A stretch of DNA of 18,548 nt from Oehlia diaphana (GCA_003833135.1 QZLH01000106.1:91668-110215), one strand, 5' to 3'; positions 8,175 through 16,447 are shown, numbered from the stretch's first letter. The notes: generated by a model not told the origin, from the sequence alone. Made by a program: numbers and translations.

Positions 8175-11030
8175 TTAGGAATCGATTTCTTTTTCTATAC
8201 CTTCGTCTTGTTCATATTGAGCAAGAATTTTTTTTGCATCGTCATTTCCACCTTCAGCTGAATCTTTAAGTAACATAAAGGCCTTTTCTTTATCAATATC
8301 AACTATAATCCCATGAAGAAAATAATACCCTAGTTTATATTTCCCGTTTACACATCCTTTTTCAGCCGCTTGTTTATAATAATCAAATGCTCTAATGAGA
8401 TTTTTATTAACACCTTTACCTATTTCATAAATATTTCCTAGTTCATACAATACATAATTATTATCATTTTCTGCGGATTTTTTATACAAATATTTAACTA
8501 GATTTAAATCACTTATTATATTTTCTTCATTATAATAAATTGATTTAAGAAATTCTATATTTTCTTTTTCAGTTATCTTATCATATAATTCATATCCTTT
8601 TTCTTTATCAATTTCAGTCCCAATTCCTTTTATATAACAATATCCAAGATTAAGTTTCGCGTTTAAATATCCATTTTCAGCTGATTTTTTATATAATTCA
8701 AATGCCTCAGTTTCATTTTTATTTACACCTATTCCTAATTCATAACATATACCTAAATTATCATATGCAGTTTCATCTCCATTTTCTGTTGCTTTTTGTA
8801 ACCAATAAACTGCCTTTTCCAAATCTTTTTCAGTTTTATTACCCCAGAAATATAAGATTCCAAGATTATTTTGTGCACTAATACTTCCCTTATCAGCTGC
8901 AATTTTGCATAACTCAAAAGCTTTTGCTTTATTGATATCAGTTCCAAATCCTTTATCATAACAATAACCAAGTTTACATTGAGCATTTAAATATCCTTGA
9001 TCAGCTGATTTTTTATATAATGTAAAAGCTTTAACTTCATCTTTTTCAGTTACTTCACCATAAGCATAAAAATTTCCAAGATTATATTGGCCAACGCTAG
9101 AATCTTTTTCAGCAGCAATAGTGTACAATTCAAATGCTTTTGCATGATTAACTTCAGTTCCAATTCCTAAAGAATAACAATATCCAAGTTCAAGTTGTGC
9201 ATTTAAATAATCTTTATCAGCAGATTTTTTATAATATTCAAATGCTTTAACTTCATCTTTTTCAATTTCTAATCCAAATTTATAATGATTTCCTAAAAAA
9301 TATTGAGATATTTCACAACCATTTTCTGCTGCTTTATTAAACCAATAAAATGCTTGTTTTAAATCTTTTTCTATACCATCACCATATTCATATAAAAGTG
9401 CCAAACTATAATATGCAATATTATATTCTTTCTCAGCAGTAATTTTGATTAATTCAAATCCTTTTATTTTATTAATTTCAGTTCCAATTCCATTAATATA
9501 ACAATATCCAAGTTCAAATTGAGCATTTAAATAACCTTGATCAGCAGATTTTTTATAATATTCGAATGCTTTACCTTCATCTTTTTCAACTATAAACCCT
9601 AATTTATAATAATTACCTAAATTATATTGTGCTATTTTACATCCATTCTCTGCTGCTTTATTGTACCAATAAATAGCTTTATTATATTTTTCAAAATTTT
9701 TTATAATATCACCATTTTGATATAAAATACCAAGATTACATTGAGCATTAATATGATCTTTTTCAGCAGCAATTTCATAAAATTCAAATGCTTTTAATTT
9801 ATTAATTTTAGTTCCAATTCCAAAATCATAACAATAAGCAAGTTCAAATTGAGCATTTAAAAATTCTTGATTAGCAGATTTTTTATAATATTCAAATGCC
9901 CTTTTTTCATCTTTTTTTACAAATTCACCACTTTTGTAATAATTACCTAAATTATATTGTGCAGATTTATTTCCATTTTCAGCTGCTTTACTATACCAAT
10001 AAATAACTTTATCAAAATCTTTTTCTATTCCAATTTCATTTAAATAACAATTACCTAATATATATTGTGCAAAAGGATATTCATTTTCAGAAGATTTTAA
10101 ATACCATTTAAAAGCATTTTTATAATCTTGATTTATTCCTATTCCACTTTGATAACAAATACCTAAATTATATTGCGCATGCAAATCACCTTCATTAGCA
10201 GCTTTTAAATACCATTCAAATGCTTTTTTTTCATCTTTAATTATTCCAATACCATTTTGATAACAATAACCTAAGTTATTTTGTGCATTAGAATTTCCAC
10301 CTTTCGCAGATTTTAAATAAAATTCAAATGCTTTAAATTCATCTTTCTTTTTTCCTATACCATGTTGATAACAATAACCTAAATAATTTAATTCTATTAA
10401 TTCATTCTTTTCTAATAATAATTGATTTTCATTAAAATCTTTATTATCTTGAAATTCAAAATATTTTTCCATATTAATTAATTCATCTTTACATATATTA
10501 ATTTTTAATCCATTAAAATTTTCAAATTGATTATATGACATAAATTGATGAACATTTTCTAAAATTTTAAATTCTTTTGTAATCATAATTTTTTTATCTA
10601 AAATAATATCTTTATAATAATAAAATGATAATAAATATTTTGAAATAATGATATTAAGTAATTGATAAATAGATTTTAATTTTTTATTTTCATCATTTTC
10701 ATAATTTTTAATTGATTTTAAATAATATATTAAAATATCATCATTATCATTATCATCATCATTATTATTAATATCATCATCATCATAACCTATACCATTT
10801 TCATAAAAAAATCCTATTAAACTTGAAAACCAATTTTCATTCTCTTCATGTTCTTTCATTAATTTTAAAAAAATCTTTGTATCTTTTTCATTATAATTAA
10901 AATAATCTTGAATCCATTCCGTTAAAGTATTTTTAAAATTTTTATAATTTTCTATATTTATGATTTGACGATAAAATTCTTTTAAAAATTCTTTTAAAAA
11001 ATTTTCATCATTTGAAACATTTGACGTCAT
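8175..11030 (-). CDS. Sel1-like repeat protein (951 aa), single exon
   Basis: One uninterrupted frame from ATG (MTSNVSNDEN) to TGA-free stop at 8175. Residues about 211-937 hold about 20 Sel1-like/TPR-type units of 36 residues with the consensus A-LG-CY--GIG---D--KAFE-Y-KAA--G. Examples are NNLGYCYQNGIGIIKD and FEWYLKAANEGDLHAQ. Unit 7 has 38 residues; one near 810-845 is degenerate. The N-terminus (1-210) is helical and contains an isolated half-unit, SSLIGFFYENGIGY, broken by an Asp/Asn run at 83-98. No kinase domain, signal peptide or membrane segment is seen, unlike the many kinase-Sel1 fusions of these fungi. Sel1 arrays are known protein-protein scaffolds; the partner here is unknown. 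It is transcribed toward the BTB cluster and shares no operon-like link with it. Many fungi carry only a handful of such genes, but Glomeromycotina carry very many. Confidence 0.93.
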   Translation of the reverse strand: MTSNVSNDENFLKEFLKEFYRQIINIENYKNFKNTLTEWIQDYFNYNEKDTKIFLKLMKEHEENENWFSSLIGFFYENGIGYDDDDINNNDDDNDNDDILIYYLKSIKNYENDENKKLKSIYQLLNIIISKYLLSFYYYKDIILDKKIMITKEFKILENVHQFMSYNQFENFNGLKINICKDELINMEKYFEFQDNKDFNENQLLLEKNELIELNYLGYCYQHGIGKKKDEFKAFEFYLKSAKGGNSNAQNNLGYCYQNGIGIIKDEKKAFEWYLKAANEGDLHAQYNLGICYQSGIGINQDYKNAFKWYLKSSENEYPFAQYILGNCYLNEIGIEKDFDKVIYWYSKAAENGNKSAQYNLGNYYKSGEFVKKDEKRAFEYYKKSANQEFLNAQFELAYCYDFGIGTKINKLKAFEFYEIAAEKDHINAQCNLGILYQNGDIIKNFEKYNKAIYWYNKAAENGCKIAQYNLGNYYKLGFIVEKDEGKAFEYYKKSADQGYLNAQFELGYCYINGIGTEINKIKGFELIKITAEKEYNIAYYSLALLYEYGDGIEKDLKQAFYWFNKAAENGCEISQYFLGNHYKFGLEIEKDEVKAFEYYKKSADKDYLNAQLELGYCYSLGIGTEVNHAKAFELYTIAAEKDSSVGQYNLGNFYAYGEVTEKDEVKAFTLYKKSADQGYLNAQCKLGYCYDKGFGTDINKAKAFELCKIAADKGSISAQNNLGILYFWGNKTEKDLEKAVYWLQKATENGDETAYDNLGICYELGIGVNKNETEAFELYKKSAENGYLNAKLNLGYCYIKGIGTEIDKEKGYELYDKITEKENIEFLKSIYYNEENIISDLNLVKYLYKKSAENDNNYVLYELGNIYEIGKGVNKNLIRAFDYYKQAAEKGCVNGKYKLGYYFLHGIIVDIDKEKAFMLLKDSAEGGNDDAKKILAQYEQDEGIEKEIDS
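8677..9900 (-). repeat. Three-unit higher-order Sel1 repeat, period 324 bp
   Basis: Inside the Sel1 gene the units come in a repeating order of three types: an EKDE-KAFEYYKKSADQGYLNAQ unit, an ELGYCY-GIGTEINK-KAFEL unit and a NLGILY-EKDL-KA-YW unit. The plus-strand block T(C/T)AGC(A/T)GATTTTTT marks one type and starts at 8677, 9001, 9217, 9541 and 9871. The spacings are 324, 216, 324 and 330 bp. The 216-bp gap equals two units, so one unit of the third type is missing there. The 330 reflects the 38-residue unit. Confidence 0.85.
10737..10790. repeat. ATC/ATT trinucleotide repeat within the Sel1 gene
   Basis: An imperfect (ATC/ATT)n array, seen on the plus strand, encodes the Asp/Asn run at residues 83-98 of the Sel1 protein (DDDDINNNDDDNDNDD). 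Its length is a multiple of three, so expansion would keep the reading frame. Confidence 0.85.
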
Positions 11031-11318
11031 TTTTTTTTGAGTTTCTATTTTTTTTTGAAATAAATAAATAAATAAATAATTAATTAATTAATAAGTAGAA
11101 CAATATGAAAAAAAAATTTTTTTTTTTTTTTTTTATGCGAAAGATAGTTGTGGTTAACGTTAAAGTAAACACAATCTAATTACTAATTGCTCAAAATAGA
11201 GTAGTAAATAAGTAAAAATAAAAAAAAAAATTTTTTCTTTTTCTTTGTTAAAAAAATATTTTTTTTCTTTTTCTTTGTTAAAAAAAATATTTTTTTTTCT
11301 TTGTAAAAAAAAAAAAAA
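11031..11318. repeat. Low-complexity leader and 30-bp tandem repeat
   Basis: This is the upstream side of the Sel1 gene. It has an AAAT microsatellite running into TTAA repeats (about 11059-11092), A and T runs at 11109-11134, and a 30-bp tandem unit TTTTTTCTTTTTCTTTGTTA plus an A-run. That unit has two full copies from 11231 and a shortened third copy to about 11318. No clear TATA box for the Sel1 gene was found within it. Confidence 0.75.
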
Positions 11319-12004
11319 AGCTGAGAGGACGCAGTTATTATTTGGATTGACAAAGACTTGGATCTGCAACTTGTGGTACCAATAACAGGGCTCATTCTCC
11401 ATTTATTTGTGTTACGCACTTTATATTAAAATACACATCATTTTAACGGAAATATGTAAAATAATAATATCCGAAATAATATCCAAAAGAGGTATAAAAA
11501 AGGGGGATGTGTATTAACACTAATCTACCGCAAAATTTGCAACAGGCGCAGTCCATAATTTTATATGAGAGGTATAATCCTCGCCACATCTTTACGTAAT
11601 GAATGATATAATGACTTTACGAGGATGTATCTGTATATGAATTTAATAATTTACTGTACTATACTTATCTATTGTAACCTAAATTTGGTATACTAATATA
11701 TTATTTAGGATCATAAAAAAATATAAATTCTTTTAAAAATTTTTATGAAATATTTTTAAATATATAAAAAAACTCATGTGTTAATGTATAAAAATATATA
11801 ACTAAATAACAGATAATTAAATAATCAATCTAATCCATATTTCAAAATGATATTACTGTATCGTATTGACGATTTCACGCATAAATTTTATTTTTTATAA
11901 TACCGTAGTTTACTAAAATAAACATTTTAGCGAAATGAAAGCGTCCAAAATGATATTTCACCAAGATAATTATGACCGATATTTTTATGAGACATCCAAT
12001 ATTG
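11319..12004. other. Intergenic region with small coding-like relic
   Basis: About 11320-11420 is less AT-rich than its surroundings and is open in several frames (EDAVIIWIDKDLDLQLVV on plus; WRMSPVIGTTSCRSKSLSI on minus). It looks like a short relic of something coding or repetitive, not a gene. A TATAAAAA-AGGGGG motif at 11493-11505 resembles the TATA boxes of genes B and C, but no gene follows it. ATCCTCG/CGAGGAT copies at about 11577 and 11620 form a loose inverted pair. The rest, to 12004, is plain AT-rich sequence. Confidence 0.4.
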
Positions 12005-12012
12005 AAAACGTT

Positions 12013-12444
12013 TAGGGATGGCAACGGTCGGTCACGGTCGGTTATCGGTCGGTCATAACCGGTTAAGGGCCTTTGACCGACCGACCGTTTTGTCTGACCG
12101 TTTTTCTAACCGTTTAACCGACCGTTTGACCGACCGGTTAACCGACCGTTTAACCGTTTTTTTTAATGAATTTAATTAAGAAAAAACGTTAAGGTGTTTT
12201 TTTTTTGATTAAATCCACTAAAGAAATATTATAACAACTTTTTTTATTGATTAAGTTCGTAAAAAAAGTGTTAAATGATTAAATGGTCAGTTAACGGTCG
12301 GTTAAACAGTCGGTTAAGCGGTCGGTCAAACGGTCGGTCAAACCGGTCGGTTAAACGGTCGGTCAGAAGCCTTTGACCGACCGATATCGGTCACGGTCAT
12401 AACCGGTCATGACCGGTTAATAACCGTGACCGTTGCCATCCCTA
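12013..12444. mobile_element. Non-autonomous hAT-type MITE, 432 bp
   Basis: The ends are 17-bp perfect terminal inverted repeats, TAGGGATGGCAACGGTC at 12013 and its complement ending at 12444. Both ends are flanked directly by the 8-bp duplication AAAACGTT (12005-12012 and 12445-12452). An 8-bp duplication and a terminus of the form YARNG are hallmarks of the hAT superfamily. The arms (about 12013-12165 and 12287-12444) are packed with GGTCGGT/ACCGACC motifs in both orientations. Subterminal motifs of this kind often bind the transposase. The centre (12165-12286) is AT-rich. No transposase is encoded, so mobility would depend on an element elsewhere. The intact duplication suggests a fairly recent insertion. 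Confidence 0.9.
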
Positions 12445-12452
12445 AAAACGTT

Positions 12453-12515
12453 ATTAGTAGCATTAATTCCTATTGGTCACCGCAGTATTCCTACAGTTAT
12501 TAGATTGGGGATATT
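12453..12515. other. Short spacer between MITE and pseudogene D
   Basis: This 63-bp stretch has no similarity that I can see to gene E. It marks where the homology of pseudogene D ends before the transposon. Confidence 0.5.
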
Positions 12516-12897
12516 AGTTTTGTTCCATCCAGTTTTCTTTGTTTTCAATTAGTTAAGTTCATTAGCAAAACCAAGATTTTAATGATATTTGAAATATCAT
12601 ATTCTTCCAAAGAAAGTCTTTCCCCATAAATATATCTGAAAAAAAAAATCACTTTGTACCTTAATATCGGTGAAATATTTGGTAATTAATATGTGATAAA
12701 ATTCAATCATATTTCTTTTTATTAGTTGATATAATTTTCTACGCAAATAAGGAGGACGATAATTTAAAATAACCATATGGGCACGAAATACTTTCACAAA
12801 AGGGTCACTATCAACTTCAATTGTGATATCATAATATTCTTCATCTAAAATTGCGAATAAATTTTGATAATTTCGGTAAAAGTTTATTATCAACCAT
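12516..12897 (-). pseudogene. Truncated BTB-BACK pseudogene (D), paralogue of gene E
   Basis: It starts at the ATG at 12897 (MVDNKLLPKLS) and aligns with gene E at the nucleotide level. The BTB exon (12660-12897) has lost two bases in the codons after PKLS, which shifts the frame. It has further indels after PYLRR and a deletion near the exon end. Its intron (12636-12659) has shrunk to 24 bases but keeps GT and CAG ends. The second exon reads YIYGERLSLEEYDISNIIKI, then has a one-base loss and a 34-base deletion, and homology stops within the BACK start (GGAACAAAA). All of TLDc is absent. The lesions are several and independent, so this is a true decayed copy. Confidence 0.88.
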
Positions 12898-13012
12898 TAT
12901 AATCTTGAAAGAAAAAGGATGAGAAAAAATTTGTTTACCACCAGTTAAAATTACCTCTGTAAATGCAGATCAGTCCACAAACAAACTTAGCGTTAAATTT
13001 ATCTACGACTTG
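12898..13012 (-). repeat. Upstream duplication shared by D and E, copy 1
   Basis: The sequence upstream of D matches that upstream of gene E (14845-15005): ATTATAATCTT-GAAAG, TGAGAAAAAATTTGTT, then AAATTACCTC-GTA, GCA-AGATCA and CCACAAAC-AACTTA (plus-strand reading). The copy at E has extra segments. The duplication that created D therefore included its promoter region. Confidence 0.75.
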
Positions 13013-13208
13013 ATATTCGAGCCAGTACAATTTCCGATCATTTAATATATGTATTTGACGCGGACTACGTAAATACAATTGCTCCATATATATAATTTTA
13101 TTTATCAGGATAAAATATACAATTTCTTTTTTATATCAAGATATTAAAATATAACTTTTTTTTTATTAATAAATATTCAGTATTTATGACAAAAATCAAC
13201 GGACAATT
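13013..13208. other. Spacer and 3' flank of gene E
   Basis: AT-rich sequence with no gene. It contains the likely poly(A) signal of gene E on the minus strand (13162-13167) and, to the right, the end of that gene. Confidence 0.5.
13162..13167 (-). terminator. Poly(A) signal of gene E
   Basis: AATAAA on the minus strand, 42 bases beyond the stop codon of gene E, within an A/T-rich run. Confidence 0.45.
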
Positions 13209-14844
13209 TTACTCAATTTTAAATATTTCAAGTTCTAAAAAGCCTGAACTATCAGATTTACTGATCAGTTTTTCATAAGTTCTAAGTTTACAATTGATTC
13301 CTAAATAAGTATAAACTTGGTATAAACTCAGGTCGCCATCACCAAATGATGGACCTATACTATATCTATCGATCTTACTTATAGCTTTCTTTTCATTCTT
13401 TACGCGACTTAAAATGTAATTTTCAATATCACCATTATTAAATGAGAATATAAAACTATCCTTAGTAATACCATAATCACCGTCAAATTTCCATTCAATA
13501 GGATTATATCCTCCAAGAATTTCGTTATTACCTTCAACTTTAACTAATGTTACAGTATGAGGTTGACCTACACAAATTTCATGGAACTTTTTAAACCTGT
13601 TAAACGCCCCACTAGATCCATCACGAGAATCACGATATAATAATTTGAATTCATATGAAGTAGTCGGCTTGTCTGTAATTTCTAGTCCATCAATCCATTT
13701 TGAAATTATTCCAGCATGTTGAGATGTAATTATCTTAGAATCAATATTTTTAATCTTGTTTGTTGAAACATTTTGTTTATTATTATCATGTCTCATCAAT
13801 CGTCTCGTAGATGTACCTGATGGCAATGACATATATTTTTGTGACTCTTTATCACTGTTTGTAACCTTAGCAATATCTAATGTAGATTTTTGTTTTGAAA
13901 TGGATATACGAGGTAATGATTCCTTGATGTCGTTTTCCAAAAAATGATTTAATAATTCTTTATATAATTCCTTTGGTAAAATTTTTTTATAAGGCAATAC
14001 CTTCTTTGAAAATTCTATTGAATTTAAATTATGAAATCTAATAAAAGGAATACATTGTTGTAAGGTGATTTTTAAAGTATTGAAATCATCCTTTGAAAAA
14101 TTTGTAGGATCAGATGGAAGTCCTGGATTTTGAGCGAGTCCCCATTTAATTACATATTCCCATACTTGAATTTCTTTCATTTGAAGATTATCATTTTGGA
14201 TAAGCGTGATTAGAAGTCTTTCCGGAGTTGTAGAAAAATTTGGAGAATTAAATCTCTTGTCCGGTTCTTTAGAAATTAAATCAGTACAATATTTTTGAAG
14301 TTCTAAGAAAGAATCGTTTTCAAAGCTTGTCTGATATATTAATTCAAAATTTTGTTCCAACCAGTTTGTTCTGTTTTTAATTAAAAAAGATTCTATATAA
14401 GGAATTAACTCTTGAAGGTTAAGTTCGTTAGCAATAACCAAGATTTTAATGATATCTGAAATATCATATTCTTCCAAAGAAAGTCTTCCCCCATAAATAT
14501 ATCTGAAAAAAGAATTAGTTGTTTGTGATTAAAAATATATACATACACAAGTTAACGCAAAAAGAATAAAATGTATAACTCTTGTACCTTAATAATACAT
14601 GAAAAAATTCAGGTGAAATATTTGGTAATTTAATATTTGTTAAAATTCCATCATTTTTCTTTTTATTAGTTGATAAAATTCTACGTAAATAAGGAGAACG
14701 ATAATTTAAAATAATCATATGGGCACGAAATACTTTAACATAAGGGTCACTGCCAACTTCAATTGTAATATCATAAAATTCTTCATCATTTAAAATTTCA
14801 AGTAAATTTTGTGATAATTTCGGTAAAAATTTATTATCAGCCAT
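13209..14844 (-). CDS. BTB-BACK-TLDc domain protein (gene E, 516 aa)
   Basis: Exons 14588-14844 and 13209-14502; the 85-bp intron (GTACAAG...TTTCAG) splits an Arg codon after its second base, exactly as in genes A-C. The start MADNKFLPKLSQ is shared with pseudogene D. BTB covers about 10-127 (FYDITIEVGSDPYVKVFRAH), BACK about 130-250 (VWEYVIKWGLAQNP) and TLDc about 339-516 (LLYRDSRDGS, ILGGYNPIEW, DSFIFSF, GPSFGDGDL, ELEIFKIE). The BACK-TLDc linker (about 275-338) is roughly 64 residues, far longer than in A-C. It is polar and basic, with SLPSGTSTRRLMRHDNN, and is probably disordered. The lengths of the two folded halves match the paralogues. A predicted cytosolic adaptor, likely the parent of D. 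An AATAAA follows at 13162. Confidence 0.93.
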
Positions 14845-15005
14845 TATAATCTTTGAAAGGAAGGGGTGAGAAAAAATTTGTTCAAACTTCCAAGCTTTTT
14901 TTTTGGACGAAGTTGATCGGTTAAATTACCTCCGTATAGTAACTTAATATGCAACAGAGATCATACGTTCCACAAACTAACTTATGAAGCATTAAATCGC
15001 AAATT
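14845..15005 (-). repeat. Upstream duplication shared by D and E, copy 2
   Basis: This is the promoter-side counterpart of 12898-13012. It carries an extra T-run (GCTTTTTTTTTGGACG on plus) and other insertions absent from the D copy. I see no TATAAAA box like those of B and C, so E may use a different core promoter. Confidence 0.7.
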
Positions 15006-15038
15006 TAATTCACTTACGCAATAATTGCTGATCCTCAT

Positions 15039-15221
15039 GTGATGGGTAGAAATTTTGTGAAACCATTGCGGGGCTATGATTTTATAATTAAAATGAATGC
15101 GTTCTGGATCTCGCGTTCTCAATTTTCAAAAATGTCAAAAGGAAACTTTACTCCTGGAAAACTTGTTGCTATTGGTAACCTGGTGCTAGAATTTCATTAT
15201 GGCCTTTTTTCACGAGATTAG
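15039..15221 (+). other. Open frame of 60 codons, unrecognised
   Basis: It reads through FWISRSQFSKMSKGNFTPGK and NLVLEFHYGLFSRD to TAG. A second TAG follows at once, then the frame of the next pseudogene continues in the same phase. It has a more balanced composition than its surroundings, as repetitive or relic coding DNA often does. I cannot tell whether it is an extension of that pseudogene or a separate repeat. Confidence 0.3.
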
Positions 15222-15224
15222 TAG

Positions 15225-16081
15225 TATTATTCTGACTTCCAAATTCGGGATTCTAATACCTATGCAATTCTAATAAGACTTAGCTTTAAAATTCAATCAA
15301 TAACTCTTCATTATTGCAGTAGAATAGTTTGCAACTTAGAAAATCCAAATACACCAGGTTTATTTGTTAAGGGGAAGGAATTAATAGTGGAGTTTTATTT
15401 ATTTTTTCTGCTGCTATAAACACCATTTATAGATGTGTATTTGGTAATAAAATTAAACAAAATACCTGGGAGCAACAATGTTAGGTTTTCATGATTTTTA
15501 CATGATTCAACAAATACACAATGATGTGGATTTTCATCCTTCCAGATAATAATAATTATGAAGGGTTTGCAGCTAGTTTTATGTATAAATATAAACAAAA
15601 ACAAAGTGTAATATGGCAGAAGATCAAGAAGGGTTTATTTTCAATTAGTATTTTTCAAGATGGTAAAATGGTAAAATAATTTTAAGACATAACAGCTTCT
15701 TCAGTTTAGAATCAAACCCAATTGTTGCGAAATTGTAATAGGATCAATCTTTTTGGAATTAATCATCCACTTGTGCAGTTTAAATTTAAAGAATGATATG
15801 AAAGATTATTTTCTGAGGCCTGCACTTTTGATGATTGGAACAATGAAAGAATCTTACAATACATGTTCAAATTATACCTAAAAAAGTATGTACCCAGAAA
15901 TGATGAACTTTGGCTTGGCCATGTATGTCAATTAAGTCCAGAAATAATTTCATATAACATATATAATTTTTGATTCCAGTCACTTTTGATTACTCTTGGT
16001 AAGTTTTTAATCCATTATCGCCATGTATTTCAAAGTAACTGGATCTTTTGTGAATCCTTAAAAATAAATAATATTATATGA
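15225..16081 (+). pseudogene. Decayed unrecognised protein gene
   Basis: From 15225 one frame reads SDFQIRDSNTYAILIRLSFK, then RIVCNLENPNTPGLFVKGKE. Near 15385-15400 the reading shifts to a second frame, which then carries protein-like sequence to 16081: VLFIFSAAINTIYRCVFGNK, WIFILPDNNNYEGFAASFMY, LFGINHPLVQFKFKE, FDDWNNERILQYMFKLYLKK and RNDELWLGHVCQLSPEIISY. Stops interrupt it at 15482, 15503, 15677, 15683, 15707, 15794 and 15971. The composition and phrase quality are far from random for such AT-rich DNA. I do not recognise a named domain. It may belong to one of the large uncharacterised families of these fungi, or to a transposon. An intron around 15670-15710 could explain three of the stops. 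An AATAAA lies at 16137. Confidence 0.7.
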
Positions 16082-16136
16082 ACTTAAAAACCTTCATGGC
16101 ATTTCCATTATAAAATAATAATAATATATTAGTATA

Positions 16137-16142
16137 AATAAA
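16137..16142 (+). terminator. Possible poly(A) signal after the decayed gene
   Basis: AATAAA 56 bases after the last stop of the pseudogene at 15225-16081. It is weak evidence that the original gene ended here. Confidence 0.25.
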
Positions 16143-16228
16143 ATTTTAATATTTTCACATGCAATACTAAGTAGAGAACTTGCATCATTATCAACCAAGA
16201 TAGGATAAAATTTATGGAAAGTATGAGA

Positions 16229-16447
16229 GGACCCAGAAATATATATGAAAGGGCCAGGTTTGAGTTTGCGTATTTTAAACTAAAAAATCATGAAAATCTT
16301 TTCTTTTTTAGATAATTTTTGACAATGCCAGTCAAAATTTTATTTCCTATTATAGTAACGACTGACATTATTATAATTCCGGCCCTGAAAAAAATGCGTA
16401 CAGCTCATAATAATTCATCACCTGACCCTATATATATTTCTGGAGCC
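16229..16447. mobile_element. Candidate 219-bp inverted-repeat element
   Basis: CCAGAAATATATAT at 16233-16246 has a perfect 14-bp complement at 16430-16443. The similarity continues on both sides as GA(G/T)AGG(A/C)(C/T) outward and AGGG(C/T)CAGGT inward, giving imperfect terminal repeats of about 30 bp. A further GCGTA/TACGC pair lies inside. No open frame of note is inside, and I see no clear target duplication. It could be a small MITE or a decayed dispersed repeat. Confidence 0.5.

Noticed and set aside
7996..8178. 60-codon plus-strand frame
   Set aside because: Hydrophobic low-complexity reading of A/T-rich 3' flanks, with no supporting signal.
8753..8986. 77-codon minus-strand frame inside the Sel1 gene
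   Set aside because: Out-of-frame shadow of the Sel1 coding sequence.
11160..11419. Two overlapping minus-strand frames of about 80 codons
   Set aside because: Mostly Phe/Lys runs from the 30-bp tandem repeat. Only 11320-11420 looks coding-like, and it is too short to call.
13756..13947. 63-codon plus-strand frame
   Set aside because: Antisense shadow of the gene E linker region.
15395..15604. 69-codon minus-strand frame
   Set aside because: Antisense to the plus-strand pseudogene at 15225-16081, which has the better protein-like reading.
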